Part shown: piece after piece, positions 11,779 through 24,033 of the stretch
Layout: every line of letters begins with the position of its first letter
Position numbering within the stretch: the first letter of the stretch is position 1
Origin: Lingula anatina
Taxonomy: Eukaryota; Brachiopoda; Lingulata; Lingulida; Lingulidae
Direction of reading: 5' to 3'
NCBI RefSeq assembly: GCF_001039355.2
Contig: NW_019775617.1
Span: forward strand, 75,185-139,184
DNA length: 64,000 bases
Program-made: the position numbers and the translations under genes
The notes under the pieces: model-generated
Seen by the model: the letters and a program-made list of their open reading frames with translations, nothing else
Databases searched by the model: none
Told to the model about the DNA's origin: nothing

Positions 11779-13081
11779 GTAAACAAAAATTATATTTCAA
11801 AACACTAAACGTGTGTATATAAAAGAAATGTTAGAACATTTTATAGTTACTCTTTGAAGCTATACTCTTTTAAACTCTAGAAACGATCAACTTTCAATAA
11901 ACGTAAGCTCTGAGTATTGAACTGTATATCAATCTTTGTTACATCGCAGAATTGAAGATAACAGGCAATAGTACCTTTAAGAACTATGTTGTTTGTTGTA
12001 AGCAAAAATATAGCTACTTTCTAGAATAATAACAATTCAGCACTTTGCATGCCGAGAGTAGGCCGTTGCATGGTAATTACAAAACAGCGTCCTCTAAACC
12101 CACAAAAAGATAAATGTGTTTGCTCTATGGGTAGGTGTTACTAGAAATCGATGTTTGACACTTCACATGAAATCGAAGATAAACACAATGAAAAAATTCA
12201 AAGATCAGACTGAGAATAATGATTTTCTAATAAAATAGTAATGAAATGCATCATCACGAAAATGAATTAAACGGATTCAATAAAAAAAGTTGTGTGTTAG
12301 TGATCAAAAAAAAAAAAGGAATAAAATGCGCACTTATTACAATGCTAATTTTCATTGAAAAAAAAACGAACGTCACCACTTACCTTCAGATCCAATTTGA
12401 AACATTTATCACATAGATTCGCCTTCGGCCAAAAGGGTAAATTTCGCAGGCGACGATAAAATATCAAACTAAAAGAATTTATAGAATAAAATATGCAACC
12501 TCCGATGCTAATTTAATAAACCTATATAGATGTAAATAACGTGAGCTTCAAAGACAAGACACAAGAATGTTTAAATGTTAAAATGATGTTTGTATGATGT
12601 TAGATTAAAATAGAGACAGAAAATCGACAAAACAATGGGCTCTTTCAAAAAATGGTAGAATTTTGCTATATAACGCCATCTTCAGTCTGCGTTCACACAG
12701 GAACATACGCAGCTGTTCCTGTGTATCCATATACACATAGACTCATATGTAGTGAATGAAATAATCGAGGTGGGCCAAGCATCTGTCCACCGTATGCATA
12801 CCTCATTTTCTTGAATGTGCTGTGATTTTTTTCCTCCGTCCGAGTCATATATCACAGAATCGTTTGCATACGTACAGAAAAGATAGCGTTCTTTCCCCAC
12901 CCCTCGTTAGAAGTCCAAATCACAGTTTATCTTGCTTGCACCATTCATACGGCCTTTTGACCAATGACTAGCGAATTCAAAACAAAACGGGCATCCCTTG
13001 CCAAGTCTTTAAATATCGACCCCTTCTACGAAAAAAAAAAACCCCATCAGATCGTGCCCAACACTACTGATTCTATCATGG

Positions 13082-14293
13082 TCAAAGAATGTCTAAATCT
13101 CGATCTTTTATCGGTTTCTGATCTTCGTCGTCTGGGAAGACCTGTGGGTGAACTTCGTTCTTCTTCCCAGATGTCTTTCGCTGTTTGTGGGCGTGTCTAC
13201 CGCCGTCTGCATGGCCCGGCTCACTAGAATCACTAACAGCTGAATGGTTCTCCTGGTCACCTGACGAACTACTATAACCTGCATTCGTGTAATTTCGGGA
13301 GGACTTTATGGCCCCCGTGGCAGGTTTCCTTAACGGGACAGGTCCTTTTTGACCTTGTGTTTTAGGTTTAACTCCCTTGGGCGGCCCCAAGGCAGTGGAT
13401 GGCATTGGCTGTTCTGACGACGTGTTGGCTGTAGGTGGCGTGTAGTCTGATGATGATTTTGAAGAAACCAGCGCGTGATTTGGAGACTCCACCTCGGATA
13501 ACGGTTCTTCGCTTATTTTATTCGAACTGCCACACGAACTTAATACACTCGTCCTGTTTGATGAAGGGGTCACGTCCCTCGAAAACATTCTTAAAATATC
13601 TCCTATTTGTTCATCGATCCTAGTCATCCGTCTATTTAAAGCCGATATTTCGTCTTTGATCTCTAATTTTATGTCATAAAGTGATCCAATAAGCTGCTGT
13701 TCAGACGGAGATAAGCCGTGTAACGGCGGCCCGTGGCCCTCCCGACTGCTTCTCCCAGAGCTGTGGGGGGTGGACTCATCGTTTTCAAACTTATTCAGTT
13801 TTTGGTCACTTGTGCTTTGTAGGATCCCACTATCTCTTGAATCCGATTTTTTAAGACTCACTAGCGATTTTCCCTCGTCTCCACCCTCGTGATGTTTATT
13901 GGAATTAAACATGGCAAATCGCGGTGCCTTTTTCGGGACTGAAGGTTTAGGTGGGGGTGGCGGAGGGGGGTCGTCATGGACAGGTGGAGTGGACGTTTTA
14001 CCTGCGTCACCGTTCAACATTCGTTGCCATTTTGATACCTTAGGCACAGGAGGGACTGGGCTTTCTGTGACCGTGATCATTTTTGCTTCGCTCCCAGGCC
14101 GACTAGACTGCCCTCTGGGGCTGTTATTCCCTTGTTCTCCGTCGCCATGGGGGTGTTTGTCCCCGATTTTTCGGAACTTCGAGATTAATTTTCGAACTGG
14201 ATGATTGGACGATATGTCAAAGGAGGGGTCGTTTTTTCTCATTTGTTCTAGTTCTTTTTCTCGTTTGACGTCGACTACTTTGCGAAATATAAG
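13082..14293 (-). CDS. KCNH: EAG exon 10: C-terminal tail and coiled coil
   Basis: Starts [17 protein letters not shown] after a TTATTTCAG acceptor; stop TGA at 13082-13084. The tail has [11 protein letters not shown], a run of seven prolines in [16 protein letters not shown] (a possible SH3 ligand), and [10 protein letters not shown], equivalent to the family's KKTDSCDSGI. A coiled coil ([19 protein letters not shown] then IGDILRMF) matches the EAG tetramerisation helix. The end is Ser/basic (RKTSGKK, a possible kinase site). The rest is low-complexity and poorly conserved, as usual in EAG tails. Confidence 0.95.
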   Translation of the reverse strand, partial: LIFRKVVDVKREKELEQMRKNDPSFDISSNHPVRKLISKFRKIGDKHPHGDGEQGNNSPRGQSSRPGSEAKMITVTESPVPPVPKVSKWQRMLNGDAGKTSTPPVHDDPPPPPPPKPSVPKKAPRFAMFNSNKHHEGGDEGKSLVSLKKSDSRDSGILQSTSDQKLNKFENDESTPHSSGRSSREGHGPPLHGLSPSEQQLIGSLYDIKLEIKDEISALNRRMTRIDEQIGDILRMFSRDVTPSSNRTSVLSSCGSSNKISEEPLSEVESPNHALVSSKSSSDYTPPTANTSSEQPMPSTALGPPKGVKPKTQGQKGPVPLRKPATGAIKSSRNYTNAGYSSSSGDQENHSAVSDSSEPGHADGGRHAHKQRKTSGKKNEVHPQVFPDDEDQKPIKDRDLDIL

Positions 14294-14361
14294 CTGAAAT
14301 AACAAACGGCGCACGTGAATTATTTAGCAATGGAAGAGCCACTATCGCTATATCAAGAAGG

Positions 14362-14412
<51 letters not shown>

Positions 14413-17400
14413 ACACACACACGCCTGCATCTGCCTGCATCCTAACACCAAACTTATTTCAATCACCGAGTCCTTAACATGACCATACTCTGAGACCTCA
14501 CTATCAGTAACTATCCATATTTTCGTTTTAGTGCAATGATTGTTCAGCTTATATGTTATTAGATGCATTAAGAAAAAAATTAATCATTTTAGAATTGGCG
14601 AATGAAAGATTTCCGTTATATATAATCATACTTACTCTGTGTCTCAGGTTGTACGTCAGCGTCAGGTTTCTTGCAAACGAAGAGGCAAAGTTTTGGTAGA
14701 AGTCGAGAACCTCCAACAATGGCTCTCTCTTTATGATATGAATGTCACAATACGTCAGGCTTCTAACGTTAGCAGCAGACTGCCCAACTGTATGTTCTCT
14801 CCAAAAGAAATCTCCAAAAACATCACCTTTACCTAAAAACAAGGAACAGTCGATATGTACGAAAAGGTACATTAGTATCATTCCTTTAAGAGAACATTTT
14901 TATGCCCTGAATTTTTTTAATAGTTTTTATTTTGAGGCAAGGTCTGCTGCCCAAGAAAGAACGCTTAGGGCAGCACATGTACAAATTGTACATGTATGTT
15001 TCCCTCTATGCAATTTAATTATATAGTTCGAAACCAGTAGTCAGTAATCACACACCTATCCTTCCGATCATGTATAGTTATAGTGTATAGTATGTATACG
15101 TCTTCAAGGACAAACCACATTAAGGCATTTCTTTCCTACTACCCTTTTGTTTGAAATTCAGCCAAGATGCTATGACAAAATGTCGTGTCATTGCACTGAG
15201 GTTGCTTAATGGAATACAGCCAAGGAAATACGCCATGCGGTGCTCGCTGTTTGCATCGAAATAACACGCAATCACAACACCTGCTCCAACCAACCATATT
15301 TAATTCTCAACAAAATATTGACTAGACTCAGAAATCAATGCTTTTAATATGACTTTGGCAGCCTATGTTGTACCTTCATAATTTAAGCTATAAATCAGAG
15401 ATCGTCTCTGAGAATAATTTAATATATAACTGTGGATGGAGATAGGTTTACATAACGGAATAGGGGGTTAGCGAGCCCGCTTTTCTGGAACCTATACAGA
15501 AGCCAATTGTGTTTCGGTCTTGAAATAAAGCACCAGAACCCTATGAGTGAATGACTTTTTATCGTGTAACGGCATTCGGAAAGCAAGCAGACTTGTATCA
15601 CCGTTTCTTTTAAGATAAATGGAATGGAATGACTGTGATGAAAGTCCAAAGAAATAAAATATACACGCAATACATCGCACTTACGTTATGCACTGGCTGA
15701 GAAACCGATGGGAAAGGTATATGTACAAATAAACAATAGTAATAGACTGAATAAAAGCATAAATTGTATTAAAATTATAAATCACTGTCTAGCTAATCTG
15801 ATCAATTTATCCAAAACCTTGTAAACCGTTTTGAAACATCCAAGGTCAACCCTCAGTGTCAGCATTAAAAGAAAAATGTATTGTCAAAAAATACATACTC
15901 AAAATAGCAACCACTTCATCGTCCTGAATAACCTCTAAGGAACCACTGACAATAAAGCAGAGTTGGTCCAAAGACTCCCCCTGGTGGTAGATTGTATCCC
16001 CCGGGGCGCTGTGCTGCATACTAAAATGTACGGCCAATGCACGTAGACAGCCGTCACTTGCCAGACGGAAAGCGGAATGCTCGTTGAAGACATTTCTGTT
16101 GAGATGGACGCAGATATCAGCTTTCATGTCCTTCGGACAGTAGTTTAAAACCTAATATAAATAAATGGAGGAGATACAATTAAAGAAGAATAAAGCCTTC
16201 GTCGATTTTTATATGTATATAACTGTAAAGCTAACACGACTGTAGGCTTTCAAACGATGTATTAGCTATTTTGACATATGAAAATAGTAAAAAGAAAACT
16301 GAAAATAAATGCCTTGCGATGGAAATTTTTTAAAGCACGTCAATTATAAACCTGCCGTTTTTGTTAGAAACCATTTAGGTGAAATCGGTCTGAAAATACC
16401 CTTTATTTTAACTTCTATTAATATGATGAGAGGTAAAAGTTAAAGTTTGCATCCCTTTGGCAAGAGTTTCCAGTCTAGAAAGAAAGACAATCGACGAAAC
16501 AGTGAACATTTGAATGATTTCGAATTTTAAATGAATTATTTTGTGCTAAAGTTACAGGATACGTTGGGTCTCATATCCTTTGGGAAGCAGCATGATACTT
16601 ACTAATATCTCATACAGAAGAAATCCGTTACAAGAAAATATTCTCACTTAAAAAATATCCGTAAAGGTTGCATCAAATATCAACTGTTATTGACTCTGAA
16701 TTGTGGTTGAATAACCTGACGCAAAGGTATGCTATCAATAAGCAAAAATTCAAAGAAATCCATTGAATATTCATTGAATTAACAATAGGAAGTTGCCTGA
16801 AGGAAATATCATATCTTTTGAAATAGCAGGAGTTTTGTGAACTGAACTGTAAATCCGCCAGTTTCAATAGGCCTGCCATTTTACATTGCAAAAGTGAAGC
16901 GAACCTCCTTTTGCTTTTTGAAATAGGACATGAATACAAAAACAGATCATCGAATTACAACATCGAAAGTGTCGTTCGCTGTCCATTTTCTGCTTTCTCT
17001 TTATTCATGAACTGTTAATACCGACTATTTTGATAGTTATAAGGTTCGAAACATTAAAGTTAACCTTGCATCTATGTAAGGTAATTATTGCGCCCCCCCT
17101 CCGCCCCTCATTAGCGTTTGAAACAAAGTATAACTTGCACTCATCACAATGTAAAGCATTTGCTAAAGAAGGAAATGTTAATGTTATTTTTACCAGATGT
17201 TCTTATATGATGTCAGCCCTTAATTACCTTTGCTGTATCAATGCCCTTTGTTACAGCCCAGGTGGATACGACGTAATCCATTACGCGTTCTCCGAGAGCC
17301 TTAGGAACATCATGGAGTTTCATAAATTCTCGAACGCTATTCAGCATCTCGTGATAGCGCGCTGTAGATGAAGTGATTTGTTGAAAGATGGTGGTGACAT

Positions 17401-19857
17401 TTCCAAAAATGGTTGCATAGAGTAATGCTGAAAAAAAGGAAAATATACGCATGGGAATGATATACGATACCATGCTAAATCGAAAAAAATGTGATAGTCA
17501 CAACGTTTTAAAATGTTATGTAAATGTCTTTATCTTCGAAAATTAATAAAATCATTTATACTATTCGAAGATTTCAAATGTAAAATCCAGTTTTTTAAAC
17601 GACGTTGATGTCCTAATGTGCCCTGTCAACCCGTGCTGCATGCCATAATTATACCTCACTGGAACTAGTGATTTATGTTCGCTATGCGTGACTAAATTAA
17701 AAAATACAAGTTACCCTTAAAATTGGTAGATTTTTGATACAATAGAATTGATATTTGAAAACAATAGAATGTCAATGTACTTCATCAATGAACAGGTTCC
17801 AAACCCTTTTATCTAGCACTTAAAATAGACCACTAATAAGTGCATCTCAACTTACATTCCGCTAAAAGGACAATGATTCTACTCATGAATACCACTTCAA
17901 TTACAGGAAAATTTAAGAAAAAGTCACAGGTCTTGTCTTATTCAGAAATTTTCTTTGATTTGTAACATAATGGGAAAATCGTGTCACCTTTTAAGAAGCT
18001 AGGTGGTATTTCCTCTACTTAATCGCGGTAGGTATCCAACAGTATTTTCTTGAAATAAATGAGGCCAACGCTGGGCCGCGTAAGAGTGTTGATTATTCAC
18101 TTCAATGTGCTGAATCTTGGTGTTTGGAAGCACGTTGAGATTACCCGAGTTTACCCGTTATCTAATGTCATTCTTGACAAAATAAAATAAGATTGACATT
18201 CCATATTACACGTAACTGGAGAAGGCGAAAATGAGTTTCCTTCGAGGCAACAGAAATGTAAACAATTGTCTCTTTGACGAGACACATACAAAGCTTGTTA
18301 TTGCTTAAATGAAACACAAGGGCATAATTCGAGCTTGGGTGTCTTATTTTAATACTTATTTATTTGTTTGTTTGTTTGTTTGTTTGTTTGCTTGTTTCCA
18401 CGCTGAACTCTTTTCATGCAAAGTGTATATTACTGGTAGGATGTCAGAGAATTCAAAATGAACTTATTTCTGGGTCGCATTGCAAAAAAATATCATTGTA
18501 GAAATCAACCAAATCATAAGTGTAGCGTGAGTATCTTCCGACCATAAATCTGCCTTATTACCATCATTGCCTGGTGACGGTTTCAGGCCCATGTTTGAAC
18601 TTCCGTAGTGCTCACAGAAAAGTCTATGATAGAGAATTCCTGTGGGAAGTAACTTAATCAATTTTAAGTGCCGCATAAGAGGGAACCGATGGTCAGAGAA
18701 CAAGTGTTGGCAATCGTGTTGACAGGTCCCCAGTGTCGTGCCGGTGAAAGGCAGCAGTGGAGGGAATTGCTACATAGACAAGCCGGAATGAAACCCTTGT
18801 TACTGTTGGTATCCGCGCAATTAGTGTATATTGCAATCGAAATAACGTCAGGCTTATATACAGCAAACAATTAATACCGTTGGCAACGTGTGTCTATGGT
18901 TTTATTCTATGCAGGGATTGCGAAACTGAGAATTGTAATCAAATATAGAAGATGGCGGAAGCCAATTATCTATATTTTTAAGAGAAGGAAGTTGTAAACT
19001 TAAGATAAGCTCATTTTGAAACGTGTAGGCCTATATGTTTTATATGCGTTGGGATATTTTTATAAGCTAAAATATGCTACTGTAATGTAATTGTAGATGT
19101 TTAATATGGAACACAGACGTCAACCATCCTCAAAGCATTTTCGTTATATCCCATGTTGCGTAAGAACCGCAATAGAGAATGCGGGAATAAGAATACACCT
19201 TAAAAGTTAGAATTTCTACCCAAAGACCGATCTTTTTTATTCTAAAAGGCATTACCACTACCAGTTTTATCTTGTTTTTAAGAATATCAGTCCTTGAACT
19301 AGAATTAACCTGTTAGAAAGGATAAATAGATTTCTTTATGTACTGGATTTGCATTGTAAACGTTTTCGCCCTTCATTGACCCTTATTAGAGTGCAATACG
19401 TAGACGTTTTTCACATAGACGACCATGTGTCAGCAGCATGTAGACTAAGACTTTCACTAATGATCTTCCACCGGCTTTCTGACCTTTGCATGTCTTTTGT
19501 AGGTCCATTGTATACTCTGCCATTTGCAATATGTTAAAATGATATATCTTTCTTTTCTAAGAATAAAAACAATCACTAACTGAAAGCGAAACCTATTGGA
19601 AGACGTGAACTATTGATTGTGAGTGGAACATGTACCGGAAGTGGTAGGCTATGATCTCAGACTTATGCAACAGGTGTTATACAATGCTTTTTGCTTAGCC
19701 CCCTCCCCCCTTTCATTTAGAAAACAATTAATACACGAAGATTTAGGTCTCATGCGCCACTTTGTAACATAAAATCAAGGAATAAAATATATATAACGTC
19801 CAAAATATTTGGATGCTTCCTTAAGTAACATCTTTGACTCCTATCGTCAATAATGTA

Positions 19858-19889
<32 letters not shown>

Positions 19890-22800
19890 GAACTGGTTGA
19901 TATAACTTTAAAAAGAGAAAAAAGAGTCTCTTAAAATATTCTGATATCAAGTTATGGTCGTATACTTACATCCAGCGATCATCATGAGGATGGTAAACCC
20001 TTTCTCCAGCATAGTGTTTGCTGCTACATTGCCAAATCCAACACTGGTCATGCACGACAGCGTGAAATACAGGGCAGTGACGTAGCTCATATCTTTGCTC
20101 GGTCCTCCCTCAAACTCACCGGTAGAGTTAGTCTGATAGAACGGCTGCTGGGTTCTGTTGGCCAACAACTGAAGCCATCCGAAAGCCAGGCCACTCTGGA
20201 CCTCCGTCATGCCTATACTGTACCAGAGACAGGCGAACCAGTGGGCCACCAGGACAAAGCAGAATACCAAGATTACCAGGACTGCTGCTCCATATTCTAA
20301 GTAGTGGTCCAATTTACGAACTACCCGCCCCAACCGAAGGAGGCGAACCACTTTTAAGGCACTGAATATACTGCTGATGCTCTGGAAGTGAAGTTTGATA
20401 TAATAGACTTCTGGACATATTAGAATGGGTTTTGTATTTTGTAATACATTTAAAGTTTGCAAATCATCGTGTTTATGATATTAATCTATGGATTTTAAAA
20501 TTATCTAAAAAAAAAAGCGAAATGTTTTTCATTATTGAAATATCAACGATTAAAAATATTCTGTTACATTACACTTATTTCAAACCAAACTTCCAACTGG
20601 CAACTTACTTCATCTACGTGTTGGAATGCATTAAAGACATCATACGGGAGACAGGAGAGGAGATCTATAACAAACCAGCTTTTCAAATAGTTCATTCGTA
20701 TTATTTTTGGATCGGACACTATTTCTCCCCCAGGGCCAACAAATGTTGTATGGAAATTGAGTATGATATCAACGAAAAACACCACATCCACTATACTGTC
20801 CACCACGAGCAATCCCACGCCGTCCATAGTTTTACTCCTAAATGCCACGTTATAAGGAACCATTACGGCCGTGTAGAACGTCAATATTAAAATAATCCAA
20901 TCCCACGTGGCTTTGAATGCACAGTAGTGAAGTATGATGTGTGGTGGGGTCTTGGGGGCTTCTTGGCGGTATTGAGGTAGGATGTCAGCATTAAAGTTCA
21001 TTATCTGAAAGTTAAAAAAAAGAAAAGTGCGGTTTGTACATGATAGGGCATAGGTTAACCGTGTCAACATAATGATACGTATTGTTTTAATTAAACGGAT
21101 GATTATAATGGTGGAAAGCAGAGTAATACCAGCACAGCATGAATAGTAGGAAACAGAACATTTGCGTGGTCACGAGGCAGTAAGCCTCGTGGAAAATACA
21201 AATCATGTGAGATTTATAAATGTAATTATGAAGACATTTGTTGTTACGTTTTTCGCAATCTCGAGTGTCGGCTTTTGTTTTTTTTTTTTTTGTTTTTGTA
21301 ACACAACCACTTCTCCAGTGCGGTTTCCAATAACTGCACCACAAAAGGGATATTGCTTATTTAGCGGTGACTCCAAGACTGAAACCCGAGATGCATCTAA
21401 GAGGCTTCTTACCGATGTCGGTTAAGAATGTTTTCATTAAAAATCATTAACGGAAAGTAACAAGGAAATATGGGGTTTACAAATGAACGATATATTTTTG
21501 GGAGCTTGAAGTTTCCTTGCAGTAATGAGAAAGGATATCCCTACATTAAAATTATTTCTAAACAACAAGGGAATACAACAAGAAGCGGTATGATTTATAA
21601 ATGACGGGAAGTGTGTTATTACTCACTTATCCACCATTAGTATATCCCGTTTATCAACACAGAACGTTACGCAGACTGACACATTTGCCCAGTAATTTCC
21701 TAGGGGATGTCGTCTGAGCCTAAACACACACAGCTTATGTGTGACTAAGGAGCACATACACAAAGGAATTATAAATCACTATTTAACCAAAATTGTTTAA
21801 AGGGAACAGTCAATAATTTTCTCCATTTATCTGTCATATTTAAGTTCCAGCAAAAGCAGATAAAAACCGGAAAGTTGACACTGGAGAGTAAAGAATGCAG
21901 GTATTCCGGAGTTCATTAGGCAATGCTTTCTTTGAAGTCAAGCATTGAAATCTGTCATGCAAAAGACTTTTTAAAAACGATCTCCATTCTTTTGATGCCT
22001 AATGGAATTCTCCATCTCTGTAAAGAAACTTCCGGTGACATGGGTAGATAATGGGCTCAGTAAACCCAGCAGCGATGTATGCCTTTTGGTGTGTATATGA
22101 ACACCCTGCGTTTCTGGCAACCATTTACCTTCATACTCGCTGGAGGTGTATGGAATCGACTTTCAAACTGAATGGAAGAAAACCAAGAGTAACCACGTTT
22201 TAGTTACCAGGAATTAACGGTAGCACGCCTTTCCATTAGAGATATTGATTTTCAAAATTAACATCAGCAATATCTATTGTGTTGACGAAATTATCAAGCG
22301 CTTAGGTGACACCTAGTCTTCCCATTAAATGAAGTTCTCGTATCACTTGTGTATTTGTTTCCAGTATAAGTCAAAACTTAATTGAATATTACTTTGATCC
22401 ACACCTTTGTAGTAATTCAAGTGATGCATTAAGCTCTGCAGAACGTCGTGCTCAAGTCTAAATTACACAGTCAGCTAAGTCATTATGTCTGAAACTGAAT
22501 ATTTCGACTGACTGAATCCAACAGATCCAAAATAAAACTTACTGCGTTGTTGGTTGTATGTGTTTTGTTCCTTGTTAAGAAATACGTAACGTTATTTTCC
22601 CTTGTTAGGAAAAACAGATCCAAAATATGGATTAAGGGGTATTTTTTCATCCAGTTATCTGCCGTGTCTATTATAGCCTCAGTTTTATTTCTGATAAATG
22701 ACCTCATCCTCCCCTTCTTCCATACTTTAGTCAACTACAGTTAAATGTTTTCAGATTATTATGGAATATCGATATCGGAATAATTTGTTTGTTTTGACAA

Positions 22801-23996
22801 ATATACGATTTGAGGTTTAAATAAGAGCTCTTTGTAGAAAATTTATAAGTGAAATTACACAGTTATTAGGATCCCAGCCTCATATTCTGAGAATTTTTCA
22901 TGGGTGACTTGTAAACCAGGTCAGTCCAGCAACCATTTTAAACTACGAGTCGATTGTAGAAAATTCTAGTTCTAGAAAAGCAACTGTTTATTGAAATGAT
23001 CTTAAATTTGTTGAATATGGGTTATTTACAATGTTCATATTCCCAATTTTATTTAAATTTTATAATTTAACATTTATAACAATACATTCCAAAATGAGTA
23101 GGATAACAAGCCAATTCAAACCAATTCAAAGCGTCATTTTCCTAATATCCCCCCTCCCCAAAAATCATTTTTCATCCGTTTGGGCTTCTCAGGCAATTTT
23201 CCATGAAAATGAGTCCTGTTGGATACTTTTCATCATATTAGCACAAGAAAGATTAATAAAAAAAACCCTGAAAAATCTTACAGCTCTCATGTTAAACAAT
23301 TGTTCAAAACATGTGGCAGAGGCTTGAACTAGACTAACTATTGAACCATCTCTTGTTTACTGGGAGGCGCAACGTTTGCCAGCGTTAATAAGGCGACCTT
23401 AAACTTGAACAGATTTCCAGACCAATGACTTAATGGCATATTGCCTTTAAATGGTGGGTTAAACAACCATTGTCAGTTTGATCCCTTGCCTGACGTTGCA
23501 TGCAGTTGTCATGGTAACTGACAAGTGTACAGTGATAACTAAGATTTTTCCGTGTGTATTGACTTACAGCAGACAAACCAATGTTACGTGTCTTAAGCTT
23601 ATACACCTTGGCACACCGCATCAATAATTTCATTATTCCACATGATGAATCGGCTTTTCGGTACCTTGAATCAGACACGCGTCTCGGGAGGCATTTAAGC
23701 TTTTGCGTTTTTGGAATTGGACGGGGACTTTGTTTTTGACGATGTTACATTTGATTTATCAATAATAAAATAATAATAGACTGCTGTCGTTTGAAACCTT
23801 GTTTTAAACCTCACATCACCAGTCTTCGGACGACTATTGCAACAAGTGTTTACCTCTTTTACTTGTTGCTTCATGTATATTTACTAGATTTTTTATTTCA
23901 AACGCGGGGTTTAAAGGACAAAAGCGTCATAGTTAACTCTACAATTGGAATTTATACACAAATCACTATACACTCTCTCTCTCTCTCTCTCTCTCT

Positions 23997-24033
<37 letters not shown>

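Larger units (their letters stand above)
8561..13081. other. Intergenic region between SIPA1L and EAG (convergent genes)
   Basis: The 3' ends of SIPA1L (+) and EAG (-) face each other here. Apart from the foldback element at 9819-10824 and a repeat end at 9233-9362, I see no supported gene. Several frames of 60-95 codons exist, but none is recognisable. The part nearest 13081 should be the EAG 3' UTR. Confidence 0.4.
14833..20608. other. EAG introns 5 to 8
   Basis: Between exons 9 and 5 the introns hold AT-rich sequence, a (TTTG)n run at about 18360-18396 and a CA/TA repeat at about 19859-19889. No embedded gene or RNA was seen. Confidence 0.5.

Noticed and set aside
13899-14204. 101-codon + strand frame with a glycine run over EAG exon 10
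   Set aside because: It is the antisense shadow of the proline-rich EAG tail; the - strand frame carries the conserved protein.
20432-20890. 152-codon + strand frame
   Set aside because: It is antisense to EAG exon 5, which is one of the best-conserved parts of the channel.
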